A stretch of 64,000 bases of DNA, taken from NCBI RefSeq assembly GCF_004114535.1, contig NZ_LBJC01000023.1:1-64000 (forward strand), given 5' to 3'. This document shows positions 15,605 to 23,549 of the stretch, one piece after another (positions within the stretch are counted from its first letter, which is position 1; every line of letters begins with the position of its first letter). The position numbers and the translations under genes were made by a program. The notes beneath the pieces are model-generated. The model searched no databases. It had not been told where the DNA came from and saw only the letters and a program-made list of their open reading frames with translations. The stretch comes from Bradyrhizobium nanningense (GTDB lineage: Bacteria > Pseudomonadota > Alphaproteobacteria > Rhizobiales > Xanthobacteraceae).

Positions 15605-15757
15605 ATGACCATGGGGCATCGCACCCGACCGACGGCCGCCCGACAATTTGCGCCGGCCGATCTTTTGCAGGGAATTCTCGTCGTATCGTCGTTCGGGTTC
15701 TGGGCGGTGATGCTCGGCCTGATGCCGGTGCTGCTGTATCGGATCTGGCTCGCCTAA
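15605..15757 (+). CDS. 50-residue single-helix membrane protein
   Basis: From ATG 15605 after AGAGGGGGA it reads MTMGHRTRPTAARQFAPADL then a hydrophobic helix LLQGILVVSSFGFWAVMLGL ending in MPVLLYRIWLA. A basic N terminus and one C-terminal membrane helix are seen. The helix aligns with that of the next gene (pattern W-[AS]-V-[MI]-L-x-L-x-P-V), so the two look like diverged copies. No function is known. The longer frame back to 15536 lacks a ribosome binding site. Confidence 0.6.
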   Translation: MTMGHRTRPTAARQFAPADLLQGILVVSSFGFWAVMLGLMPVLLYRIWLA

Positions 15758-15891
15758 CGGCGGCACCCCGCGCGGATGGTTAAACGGCCGTCACAAATGC
15801 GTTCAAAATGCGAGTGGCGTCGCAAGCCGGAATTTTAAAGCATCACAGCTATCGTTCACGCCCATAAGCGAAGAAATCGCGGGGGCGTTTT

Positions 15892-16056
15892 GTGAATAGT
15901 CAGAATGAAATGGCGTCGTATTTCGGCGCCGGACAGGAGCAGCTGTCCACCGAGCAGAGCTTTACCACCGAGGACGTTCTCTGGGCCGTCGGCATCTGGT
16001 CGGTGATCCTGACCCTGTCGCCGGTCATCGTGTTCTACATGCTGATGGTGGCCTAG
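15892..16056 (+). CDS. 54-residue single-helix membrane protein
   Basis: An open frame that starts with GTG at 15892 (VNSQNEMASYFGAGQEQL), 134 bases after the previous small gene. An ATG at 15910 (MASYFGAGQEQ) is the alternative start. It ends in a membrane helix EDVLWAVGIWSVILTLSPVI then VFYMLMVA. The N-terminal half is polar and acidic, unlike the basic partner. It is directly followed by a strong terminator. The shared helix pattern with the upstream gene supports that both are real. Confidence 0.6.
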   Translation: MNSQNEMASYFGAGQEQLSTEQSFTTEDVLWAVGIWSVILTLSPVIVFYMLMVA

Positions 16057-16081
16057 CCGCTTCAGCAGATTCCGAAAACGC

Positions 16082-16110
16082 AAAACGCGCGGACGTTCCC
16101 GCGCGTTTTT
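16082..16110. terminator. bidirectional terminator
   Basis: AACGCGCGG / CCGCGCGTT with a 6-base loop, T run on the right and A run on the left. It serves the small membrane gene and, weakly, the convergent parA-like gene. Confidence 0.8.
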
Positions 16111-16135
16111 CGTCCGGGGAATGATCAATAAAAAA

Positions 16136-16813
16136 TTATGCTGCTTGCTTGTGCATTGCGCCGGATGCCGACGCCGTGCCGCGAATGGCCTTCACTGAAC
16201 GCTCGATCGCCGCCCACAGCCTTGCGATTTCCTGAGCCGCACGGCTCTCGGCCTGATACTCCCGCGCGCCCTCGCCATGGCTCAGCGCCATCAGCAAATC
16301 CGAACGGTTGGTGATCTGGCCGCCCCACACTGGCGCACGGAATTTCGCCAGGGCTTCGCGGGCGATGGTGACGATCGGGCTTTCGGCTTCGTCGCGCTTG
16401 GCCGGCGCACCGTTGAGCACGACCGCGTAGGGCTTGCGCGCGGCGCGGCACATCTGGATGGTCTCCTGCACCGCGTTGACGTCGAATACGCCGGGACGGG
16501 CGGGAATCACCACCATGGTGGCGTTCTTGATCGCGTCGTCGACGACGGCCGACAGGTTCGGCGGCGTGTCGATCAACACCCATTCATAACCGTCGCGCTT
16601 GGCAGCGGAGACGATGCCGCTGACGGAGTTCACGGCCGCCTTGATCGGCGGTTCGTTGGTGCCGCGCAGCTTGTGCCACAGCGTCAGCGAGCCCTGCGGA
16701 TCCGCGTCCACGAGCATGACCTGCTTGCTCGCCTTGATCTGTGCGGCAAGATGTGCGGCGAGGGTACTCTTGCCCGAGCCGCCTTTACGCGATGCAAAAA
16801 CAATGACGTTCAT
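16136..16813 (-). CDS. orphan ParA/MinD-family ATPase
   Basis: 225 residues from the ATG at 16813; GGAGG lies nine bases upstream, and the frame continuing to 16906 is not needed. The deviant Walker A motif is KGGSGKST (residues 10-17) after MNVIVFASR, with the second motif VMLVDADPQGSLTLWHKLRG and Walker B-like WVLIDTPPN. No ParB or parS-like site is next to it, so it is not a chromosome partition locus. Orphan ParA proteins position other cargo such as chemoreceptor clusters or carbon granules; which one applies here is unknown. It is convergent with the two tiny membrane genes. Confidence 0.88.
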   Translation of the reverse strand: MNVIVFASRKGGSGKSTLAAHLAAQIKASKQVMLVDADPQGSLTLWHKLRGTNEPPIKAAVNSVSGIVSAAKRDGYEWVLIDTPPNLSAVVDDAIKNATMVVIPARPGVFDVNAVQETIQMCRAARKPYAVVLNGAPAKRDEAESPIVTIAREALAKFRAPVWGGQITNRSDLLMALSHGEGAREYQAESRAAQEIARLWAAIERSVKAIRGTASASGAMHKQAA

Positions 16814-17176
16814 ACCTTCGGCCTCCAGATTGACCCCAGGCCGCGAAAATGAATCACCACGCTGATTCGTGAAAGATAAATTTGTCGAGAGTTGCGCTGC
16901 GGTCACGAAATAACAAGGCGTGCTGGCTTTTGAGTCACACTGCGGTGTGCGGGGCGCGACACGAGCTGCAATGAAACGCTCCGCGCGCTGGTTTGTGTGC
17001 GCATTTTGAGCATTCGTTCGCGATCAAGCCGGATGCAACTTCGCCGCGCAAATCCGCATCCGACTCTTTTCCATCGTGCCTGCGCATGATCGTCGCAAGC
17101 CTCGCACCAGCCCGCGCGAACAAAAGGAGTCCGTTACCTTACCAAGCTTCGAAAAAGGATCGCGATTGCCCCGCGC
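16814..17176. other. 363-base gap with one doubtful zinc-ribbon frame
   Basis: No clear gene. On the minus strand 16935-17087 encodes 50 residues with CSKC and CSSC spaced by ten residues, a zinc-ribbon spacing; its codon third positions are less GC-rich than the neighbours and there is no good ribosome binding site, so it may be chance. The part nearest 16814 should hold the parA-like promoter. Confidence 0.35.
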
Positions 17177-17521
17177 CTAGCCGTCGCTGGTCTTTTTCTT
17201 CTTGGTCGCCGGCTTGGTGCTCTTCTTCGCGGTTTTGGGCGCGATGTTGGTCGGCTTGCCGGCGCGCATCTCGTCCGGCTCGGGTCCGGGGCGGAAGAAC
17301 ACCCGGCATTGCGGCGAGAGCTGCGCCTTCTTCTTGATCATGCAGGCGGTGATGGCATCGACGTTCGGCACGAACTCGCCGCACAGCCGCATCGCATCCG
17401 GCGTGCAGGCCTGTTGCTCCTCCTGGGTGTAGGCGAAGCCGGCACTCGGCTGGACCAGCACGGCGAGGGCCATCCCGAGGGTTGCAGCAGCCAAGGATGT
17501 CTTGAAGCGAAGCGCCGGCAT
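17177..17521 (-). CDS. secreted Cys-rich protein with Lys-rich tail
   Basis: 114 residues from ATG 17521, after a GGGGGGA ribosome binding site; a GTG four codons earlier is the alternative. A signal peptide is clear (MPALRFKTSLAAATLGMALA, cleavage after GFA at about residue 30). The mature part has four cysteines (39, 47, 60, 72) in C-x7-C-x12-C-x11-C with LCGEFVPNVDAITAC and LSPQCRVFF, the pattern of the Cys-rich-FGFR-like repeat. The tail is a lysine/proline stretch. It is probably periplasmic with two disulfides; function is unknown. Conserved relatives in rhizobia are labelled hypothetical. Confidence 0.8.
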   Translation of the reverse strand: MPALRFKTSLAAATLGMALAVLVQPSAGFAYTQEEQQACTPDAMRLCGEFVPNVDAITACMIKKKAQLSPQCRVFFRPGPEPDEMRAGKPTNIAPKTAKKSTKPATKKKKTSDG

Positions 17522-17641
17522 CGATCCCCCCACATATCGAACAGGAGGGGATAGTGGGTGAACCGCGGTTCGTTGGCAACCGAGGGGAGATGCGAAAGCC
17601 GCAAGCTGTGCGGTCTCGGCAACAGGCGGGCTGAGCGCGCG

Positions 17642-17775
17642 CCTCGTCCTTCGAGACGACCGCTTCGCGGTCTCCTCAGGATGAGGCTAAGCGGCATGAG
17701 TGCCCGTTGAAACCAGTGCCGCGCCCCCGGTCCACATCCTGAGGGCCCGCCAACGGCGGGCGTCTCGAAGGATGG
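17642..17775. repeat. dispersed palindromic repeat, CCTTCGAGACG family
   Basis: TCGTCCTTCGAGACGACCGC ... GCGGGCGTCTCGAAGGATGG, with inner arms CTCAGGATG / CATCCTGAG. A relative is at 47153-47289. It occupies most of the 531-base gap between the Cys-rich gene and the CoA-transferase; the rest holds no gene. Confidence 0.75.
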
Positions 17776-17941
17776 CCGCGGACAAGATCGCTCTCATATG
17801 CGATGCCCCTGTGGGCAACAGGGAGGCCAGCCCGGCCCAAGCCGACCTCCAGCGCAAAAACGCGAAAACAACCCCATGCACAGTAGCCAAGTCTCGGTAA
17901 TCCCGTGTCATTTCATGTCTTAGGATTTAGCGAAACCGGGT

Positions 17942-17971
17942 TTGACTTGTCGGGCAAAACAGGGGCATCAT
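17942..17971 (+). promoter_or_regulatory. possible promoter of the CoA-transferase operon
   Basis: TTGACT (17942-17947), 18-base spacer, CATCAT (17966-17971); 82 bases upstream of the chosen start codon. Confidence 0.4.
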
Positions 17972-18052
17972 GTCACATCCAAGAAGATGCGCGTGGGGTG
18001 GCCGGCTTGTCTCCTGCGCTGGTCGAAAAGCGCACGCGAGGAGGACGATCGC

Positions 18053-19219
18053 ATGGAGGGGAATGAAGCGGAGCTGCCGCTGTCGGGCGTCACGGTGGTC
18101 TCGCTCGAGCAGGCGATCGCGGCCCCGCTGGCCAGCCGTCACCTGGCCGATTGGGGCGCGCGGGTGATCAAGATCGAGCGGCCGGGCACCGGGGATTTCT
18201 GCCGGGACTACGACCACGTGATGAACGGCCTGTCGAGCCAGTTCGTCTGGACCAACCGCTCCAAGGAAAGCCTCGCCATCGACATCAAGAGCGAGGACGG
18301 CCGCAAGGTGCTCGACGCCCTGCTGCCGCAGGCCGACGTGTTCATCCAGAACCTCGCGCCGGGCGCGGCGGAGCGGCTCGGCCTCGATGCCGCATCGCTG
18401 CTGCACAAATATCCGCGCCTCATCGCCTGCGACGTCTCGGGCTATGGCACGGGCGGCCCCTACAGCGACAAGAAGGCCTATGATCTCCTGGTCCAGTGCG
18501 AGGCCGGCGTGCTCGCCATCAACGGCACCGAGGCGGAGCCGGCCAAGGTCGGGCTGTCCGTGGTCGATATCGCCACCGGCATGTATATCCTCAACGGCGT
18601 CTTGATGGCGCTGTACCGCCGCGAGCGGACCGGCAAGGGCACCGCCTTCCAGGCCTCGCTGTTCGATTCCATCACCGACTGGATGAGCTATCCCGCCTTC
18701 TACACACACAGCACCGGCCGGCCGCTGCCGCGCACCGGCGCCAGGCACGCGACGATCGCGCCCTACGGCCCGTTCCGGGTCGGCGACGGCAACACCATCT
18801 TCTTCGGCATCCAGAACGACCGGGAATGGCGGTCGCTGTGCCGCATCGTGCTCGGCGACGCCGGCTTCGCCGACGACCTGCGCTTCCGCACCAATCCGCT
18901 GCGGATGCAGAACCGCGACGAGCTGCAGACGCATATCGAGCAGCGTTTTGCCGCCATGACCGGCGAGGAGGTGTTGCGGCTGCTGGATGAGGCCGGGGTC
19001 GCCAACGCGCATCTGAATTCGGTCGAGGCCTTCCTGGCGCACGAGCAGCTGCATGCGCGCTCGCGGGTGCAGAGCGTCGGATCGCCACGCGGGCCGGTGA
19101 TGAGCTTCCTGCCGGCGCTGACCATTCCCGGCCTCTCGCCGCGGATGGATCCGGTGCCGGAAGTGGGACAGCATAATCAGGCCATCCTCGGTGAACTCGG
19201 TCTGGCGAAGGACGCATGA
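18053..19219 (+). CDS. CaiB/BaiF-type (class III) CoA-transferase
   Basis: 388 residues from ATG 18053 with GAGGAGG upstream; the frame starting at 17942 would overlap the promoter-like site. Class III CoA-transferases move CoA between carboxylic acids. Visible marks are VVSLEQAIAAPLASRHLADWGARVIKIE-type opening, FVWTNRSKESLAIDIK, and the catalytic Asp172 in VVDIATGMY, followed by GTAFQASLFDS. It overlaps the next gene by four bases (ATGA), and a permease follows, so the three form one operon. The likely donor is succinyl-CoA or acetyl-CoA and the acceptor a dicarboxylate, by context only. Confidence 0.93.
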   Translation: MEGNEAELPLSGVTVVSLEQAIAAPLASRHLADWGARVIKIERPGTGDFCRDYDHVMNGLSSQFVWTNRSKESLAIDIKSEDGRKVLDALLPQADVFIQNLAPGAAERLGLDAASLLHKYPRLIACDVSGYGTGGPYSDKKAYDLLVQCEAGVLAINGTEAEPAKVGLSVVDIATGMYILNGVLMALYRRERTGKGTAFQASLFDSITDWMSYPAFYTHSTGRPLPRTGARHATIAPYGPFRVGDGNTIFFGIQNDREWRSLCRIVLGDAGFADDLRFRTNPLRMQNRDELQTHIEQRFAAMTGEEVLRLLDEAGVANAHLNSVEAFLAHEQLHARSRVQSVGSPRGPVMSFLPALTIPGLSPRMDPVPEVGQHNQAILGELGLAKDA

Positions 19220-20145
19220 CGATGGCGCAGCAGCGGCCAATGCGGGCCTACCTCGCCGTCCCCGCGCATCGCGCCCGTCTCGTCGCCAAGGCTGCGGCCT
19301 CAATGGCGGATGCGGTGTTCATGGATCTCGAGGATGCGGTGCCGCCGTCCGAGAAGAGCGTTGCCCTTGGCGAGGCCGTGCAATCCCTCGCCTCGTTCGA
19401 CTGGGGCAACAAGCGCGTCACCGTGCGGATCAACGCCGTCGACAGCCCGTTCATCACCGAAGAGATCCGCGCGCTGGCGGCGCTTCCCCGGCTGGATGCT
19501 TTGATCGTGCCGAAGGCCGAGCGCACGAGCGACATCGTTGCGATTGCCGATCAGCTACGCGCCGCCGGGCCCGATCGCGCCGCGCCGGTCGCGCTGGAAT
19601 TGCTGATCGAGACCGCGCTCGGCCTCGTCAATGTCGACGCGCTCGCCGCCTGCCACGACAGCGTCGCCGCGCTGCATCTCGGCGTCGGCGATTTCGCGGC
19701 GTCGATCGGCGCCCGCTCCTCCGACATCGGCGTCTCACCGGACGGCTATCGCCATGTCGGATCGGCACAGAGCGATTACGCTTCCGCCCCGCTCGACCTG
19801 TTCGCCTACCCGATGATGCGCCTGCTGGTGGCCGCCCGCGCGCACGGCCTCATCGCCATCGACGGCCCCTGCGGCGCGTTCCGCGACGCCAGGCTGACCG
19901 AAAGCAGCGCGCAAAAGGCCGCGGCGATGGGCTTTGACGGCAAGCAGGTCATCCACCCCGATCAGATCGAGCCGACGCTGCGCGCGTTCATGCCGTCGGA
20001 GCAGGAGCTGGAAGAGGCGCGGCGCATCGTCGAGGCCATGGAGCAGGCGGAGGCGCAAGGCCAGGGCGCGGTGACGCTGGACGGCAAGATGATTGACTAT
20101 GCCAATGTGCGCATGGCACGCCGGATCATCGGGCTGGGGTCTTAA
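19216..20145 (+). CDS. CitE-like CoA-ester lyase (HpcH/HpaI family)
   Basis: 309 residues, TIM-barrel lyase of the CitE / malyl-CoA family. Marks are FMDLEDAVPPSEK (metal and substrate acid), VTVRINAVDSPF (Arg), LELLIETALGLVN (metal Glu), LHLGVGDFAASIG (metal Asp) and GFDGKQVIHPDQIE. These match enzymes that cleave malyl-, methylmalyl- or citramalyl-CoA into acetyl-CoA (or propionyl-CoA) and a 2-oxo acid. Translational coupling to the CoA-transferase suggests that the transferase makes its substrate. Confidence 0.92.
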   Translation: MTMAQQRPMRAYLAVPAHRARLVAKAAASMADAVFMDLEDAVPPSEKSVALGEAVQSLASFDWGNKRVTVRINAVDSPFITEEIRALAALPRLDALIVPKAERTSDIVAIADQLRAAGPDRAAPVALELLIETALGLVNVDALAACHDSVAALHLGVGDFAASIGARSSDIGVSPDGYRHVGSAQSDYASAPLDLFAYPMMRLLVAARAHGLIAIDGPCGAFRDARLTESSAQKAAAMGFDGKQVIHPDQIEPTLRAFMPSEQELEEARRIVEAMEQAEAQGQGAVTLDGKMIDYANVRMARRIIGLGS

Positions 20146-20151
20146 GCGCGC

Positions 20152-21099
20152 ATGGCCACGCTCCTGATCGTCGCGCCGGTGTTTGCGCTGATCGCGGCCG
20201 GCTATGCCGCGGTGCTGTTTCGCTTCGTCTCGGAGAGCGCGCACAAGGGCATCAGCGAGTTCGCCTTCAGCATCGCGATCCCCGCGCTGCTGTTCCGAAC
20301 CATCGTGGTCTCGGAGTTCCCCGACGTCAGCCCCTGGCGGATGTGGGGCGCCTATTACGGCGCGCTGGCGCTGACCTGGATCGCGGCGCTAGCGATCTCG
20401 GCCCTCCTGCGCGCGCGGCACGAAGATCGCGAAGACGGCGTCGTGTTCGCGATCGGCTCGGTGTACGGCAACATCGTGATGCTCGGCATTCCCCTCGTGC
20501 TCTCCGCGCTCGGCAACGAGGCGGCGGGCCCGATGGCGCTGATCCTGTCGGTGAACACGCCGCTGCTCTGGCTCTGCGGCATCCTGCAGATGGAGCTGGT
20601 CAGCCGCAAGCGCACCGGCTCGGCGCTTTCGGTGATCCGCCCCGTGCTCGCCGACCTCGCGCGCAACCCCTTGATGCTGGCAATCGGCTCCGGCGTCATC
20701 TGGCGCTTCACCGGCCTCGGTCTCACCCCCGTCATCGACCGGACCATCGAGCTCCTGGCCCAAGCGGGCTCGCCGACAGCGCTGATCGCGCTCGGCATCA
20801 ACCTCTTCCGCTTCGAGGTGAAGGGCGAGAAGCTGAGCATTCTGGTGATGTGCGCGCTGAAGCTAGCGGCGATGCCGGCCGCGGCGTTCGTGCTGGCAAG
20901 CCTGCTCGACCTGCCGCCGATTCCAGCGGGCATCATCGTGCTGTTCGCGGCGATGCCGACCGGCGCGAATGCCTACATCTTCGCGGTGCAGTATCAGCGG
21001 CTGGTGAACCCGGTGTCGGGCGCGGTGGCGCTGGGCACGCTGCTGGCGGCGGTGACGTTGCCGGTGGTGGTGTGGGTGGTGGCGGGAGGCGTGAAGTAA
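20152..21099 (+). CDS. AEC-family transporter
   Basis: 315 residues with about ten membrane helices, of the auxin-efflux-carrier family, which includes malonate and malate permeases. It opens LLIVAPVFALIAAGYAAVLF and has the family halves GIPLVLSALGNEAAGP and PTALIALGINLFRFEVKG, ending NAYIFAVQYQRLVNP. It begins six bases after the lyase and belongs to the same operon, so it probably imports the acid that the two enzymes use. Direction of transport is not shown by sequence. Confidence 0.88.
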   Translation: MATLLIVAPVFALIAAGYAAVLFRFVSESAHKGISEFAFSIAIPALLFRTIVVSEFPDVSPWRMWGAYYGALALTWIAALAISALLRARHEDREDGVVFAIGSVYGNIVMLGIPLVLSALGNEAAGPMALILSVNTPLLWLCGILQMELVSRKRTGSALSVIRPVLADLARNPLMLAIGSGVIWRFTGLGLTPVIDRTIELLAQAGSPTALIALGINLFRFEVKGEKLSILVMCALKLAAMPAAAFVLASLLDLPPIPAGIIVLFAAMPTGANAYIFAVQYQRLVNPVSGAVALGTLLAAVTLPVVVWVVAGGVK

Positions 21100-21146
21100 T
21101 TCTGCCGCATGCGTGTGACAGACCACCATGCTGGACGGAGCGTGTC

Positions 21147-21881
21147 ATGGCACAGAACATCTACGACAATCCCGATTTCTTTTCAGGTTACAGCCAGCTT
21201 CCACGCCAGGTGCACGGCCTTGCCGGCGCACCCGAATGGCCCGCGTTGCGCGGCATGTTTCCCGACGTCGCCGGCCGGCGCGCGATCGACCTCGGCTGCG
21301 GGTTCGGCTGGGTTTCACGCTGGCTGCGTGAGAATGGCGCCATTCAGGTTCTGGGCATCGACCTCTCCGAGAGCATGATCGCCCGGGCGCGTCAGACCAC
21401 CACGGATTCCGCGATCACCTATCGAATTGCGGACCTCGAGATGATCGAGCTTCCCGAAGCGTCCTTCGATTTCGCTTTCAGCTCGCTGACCTTCCACTAT
21501 ATCAGCGACTTCGACCGGCTCACGCGCATGATCCATCGCTCACTCACGCCGGGCAGCCACCTCGTCTTCTCGATCGAGCATCCGATCTTCATGGCTGCCG
21601 ACCATCCCAACTGGATCGAGGACGAGGACGGACGCAAGACATGGCCCGTCAATCGCTATGCGATCGAAGGGGAGCGCCGCACCGATTGGTTCGCGAAAGA
21701 TGTGGTGAAGTATCACCGCAAGATCGGAACGACGCTCGGCGCGTTGATCCGAGCCGGGTTCACCATCGAAGCCGTCGACGAATTCGCCCCGTCGGCGCAA
21801 CAAATAAGGGACAACCCGGCGCTCGAGCAAGAGCTGGAACGGCCAATGATGCTGCTTGTGGCAGCGCGGCGGCAGGAGTGA
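21147..21881 (+). CDS. class I SAM-dependent methyltransferase
   Basis: 244 residues from ATG 21147 (MAQNIYDNPDFFSGYSQLPR); the frame reaching back to 20343 is a shadow of the transporter gene. Motif I is AIDLGCGFGWVSRWL, then VLGIDLSESMIARAR, DFAFSSLTFHYISDFDRL and LTPGSHLVFSIEHPIF, all typical of small-molecule methyltransferases of the UbiE/Tam type. The NPDFFSGYSQL opening is shared with rhizobial proteins of unknown substrate. It follows the transporter by 47 bases and may be in the same transcript, but its chemistry does not obviously fit that pathway. Confidence 0.85.
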   Translation: MAQNIYDNPDFFSGYSQLPRQVHGLAGAPEWPALRGMFPDVAGRRAIDLGCGFGWVSRWLRENGAIQVLGIDLSESMIARARQTTTDSAITYRIADLEMIELPEASFDFAFSSLTFHYISDFDRLTRMIHRSLTPGSHLVFSIEHPIFMAADHPNWIEDEDGRKTWPVNRYAIEGERRTDWFAKDVVKYHRKIGTTLGALIRAGFTIEAVDEFAPSAQQIRDNPALEQELERPMMLLVAARRQE

Positions 21882-22084
21882 GCGCGGGGATTGGCGGGCT
21901 GGGGGCACTACATCGATCTTGAGGAGCGCTCGGATATCAGGCGCCGGGCAGGGAGTTTAGTGCACTATCACCGTAATCCCCGGGGGTGGGCCCAAAATTC
22001 GCTCGCGGACCTTTGGCTATATCTCTTCCGGCAGGACGTAGAAAATTCCGGAATTCGAGGCCGGAGCCGGAGGGCGATCGGAAC

Positions 22085-22606
22085 CTATTGCAGTTCTTCG
22101 CGAGCGAACTTCCCGAGCGCAGCAAGCAGGGCCTCACGTTCTTCCGCATAGGGCCTGTACGCCTCGCTTTGACCAATGTTTAGATTAGCGATGTCGTTGT
22201 CGAGCCTCTTGCCCGCGGCTTGGGATATCCAAACCTGTCGCTGACTTGCGGCGATATCTAATTCCGCGACCATTATCGAGAAGCGCGGGAAATAGATCGA
22301 CGTGATGGCTTGCAGCTTGGCAAACGGCGAAACTGTTACTGGAACGTCCTGCTCCCCATAAGCACGGCGACTTTGAATACCATCAAGCCAGTGATCGAAA
22401 TCATAAATCGCGGCCACTAATTCTTCGAGCTTGTCCGCGCGGCGCTTCTTTGCCTCGCGGCGATGTTGCGCGATCTCGCGAATGATCGTCACCACCGAAC
22501 CGGCAGCGGTGCCCGCTAGGGTCAAAAGCCCACCGACGACTACGGGCCACAGCGATGCGTCTGATCCGGCCATAGGCGATCTGTCGATCATCCAGCGCCC
22601 GCTCAC
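22085..22606 (-). CDS. membrane-anchored coiled-coil protein of unknown function
   Basis: Up to 173 residues. The open frame begins at a GTG (22606); ATGs at 22591 and 22573 are equally possible, and none has a strong ribosome binding site. One N-terminal membrane helix (WPVVVGGLLTLAGTAAGSVV) is followed by a basic amphipathic segment EIAQHRREAKKRRADKLEEL and a helical domain ending KFAREELQ. The topology puts most of the protein in the cytoplasm. I do not recognise a family with known function. Its base composition is lower in GC than its neighbours and it lies in an otherwise gene-poor patch next to tRNA-His. Confidence 0.6.
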   Translation of the reverse strand: MSGRWMIDRSPMAGSDASLWPVVVGGLLTLAGTAAGSVVTIIREIAQHRREAKKRRADKLEELVAAIYDFDHWLDGIQSRRAYGEQDVPVTVSPFAKLQAITSIYFPRFSIMVAELDIAASQRQVWISQAAGKRLDNDIANLNIGQSEAYRPYAEEREALLAALGKFAREELQ

Positions 22607-23045
22607 TTTTCCCGGGCAAATCGTGGGGAACTGCTCTCAATCCCTTGAAACCGGGATCTTTCTCCCTGAGAGTCCTAGCGCGAGTCGGCAATCCCGATTT
22701 GCAATTGTGGCGGCAGAGCCGGTCAACTGCCAAGTCCGATCCGGCTCCGCTCGCCCGTGGCGATCCACGTCAGTAACCTGACGGGACCAGCAAACGGCTC
22801 GTTGGGGCAACCCTTCGGGCCGTTTGTCTTTGCGGAATAAGACAGATTGTCCCTTCGCGATATGCGAACAGTAGAGCTACCGAAGATTCTGTAAAGAGTT
22901 TATGCACCGCTTTTGCTTTGGGCGCGCACTAAAACTAGCGCGTATCTCAAACTTAATCTCAAACTTAAGCGCGCGCTACTCGTCGCCGTGGTGGTAGCTT
23001 TAACAAAATCAGATTTGTGGATTTTCGCTAAACTATTGATCAAAC
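22607..23045. other. 439-base low-GC gap beside tRNA-His
   Basis: No gene seen. It holds a possible terminator stem (AAACGG / CCGTTT, about 22791-22827) and an exact tandem 12-base repeat ATCTCAAACTTA at 22944-22955 and 22956-22967. The last 200 bases are the most AT-rich of the window. Confidence 0.5.
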
Positions 23046-23122
23046 TGGTACAGTTGGGTGGGCTCGAACCACCGACCTCCTGTTCCACAGACAGGCGCTC
23101 TAACCAACTGAGCTACAACTGC
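23046..23122 (-). tRNA. tRNA-His (GTG)
   Basis: 77 bases with encoded CCA. Acceptor GCAGTTG / CAACTGT, D arm GCTC...GAGC, anticodon arm CCTGT-CTGTGGA-ACAGG with anticodon GTG, T arm GGTGG-TTCGAGC-CCACC. The discriminator is A73 and the base before position 1 is T, so the G-1:C73 pair used by most bacteria is absent. This is the known alphaproteobacterial form, recognised by an adapted HisRS. Confidence 0.95.
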
Positions 23123-23370
23123 ATCCTTGTGAGCCGCCCTGAAGGGTGCCTGAAAAGGCTCATCGCCGAGGGGGCTGGACGGGGCGGAAACTAGGTGCAA
23201 CGGCCCGGTTTGGCAAGGCCGCAATGGGGTGAAAAACTTGCGGAAATCACCGTCAGTGTGGGGAAATCGGGCGGGTTGGCGGGCATCAAGGTGTTGCGCT
23301 GCCCCTCTTCCGCTTGCGGCAGGGCACCGCGTATGACCCCTGGCTCTTAGGGCGCTCAAGCTTCCACATC

Positions 23371-23453
23371 GTCATGGCCGGGCTTTGTCCCGGCCATCCA
23401 CGCTTTCGGCCGGCGCCAAGAACGTGGATGCCCGGGACAAGCCCGGGCATGAC
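23371..23453. repeat. dispersed palindromic repeat, GTCATGGCCGGGC family
   Basis: GTCATGGCCGGGCTTTGTCC ... GGACAAGCCCGGGCATGAC with inner arms CCATCCACG / CGTGGATG. A sister copy is at 51989-52072 in the other orientation. The remaining bases of the 427-base gap from 23123 to 23549 show no gene. Confidence 0.85.
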
Positions 23454-23494
23454 GACCTTCCTTGATTCCCACATGCGCAAGCGGGAGAGGCGAA

Positions 23495-23524
23495 GAAAAA
23501 ACCCGGGCCTTTCGGCCCGGGTTT
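23495..23524 (-). terminator. intrinsic terminator of the phasin gene
   Basis: AAACCCGGGCC / GGCCCGGGTTT with loop TTTC, followed on the minus strand by a T run (23500-23495); 26 bases past the phasin stop. Confidence 0.9.
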
Positions 23525-23549
23525 CTCGAACTCAAACCGACCTGAACGC

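Noticed and set aside
17687..17911. 74-codon minus-strand frame
   Set aside because: Runs through a palindromic repeat; no ribosome binding site and no conserved feature.
22431..22781. 116-codon plus-strand frame
   Set aside because: Antisense to the membrane coiled-coil gene for half its length, with no start signal.
23033..23359. 108-codon minus-strand frame over tRNA-His
   Set aside because: The VAQLVRAPVCGTGGRWFEP text is the well-known false translation of a tRNA gene.
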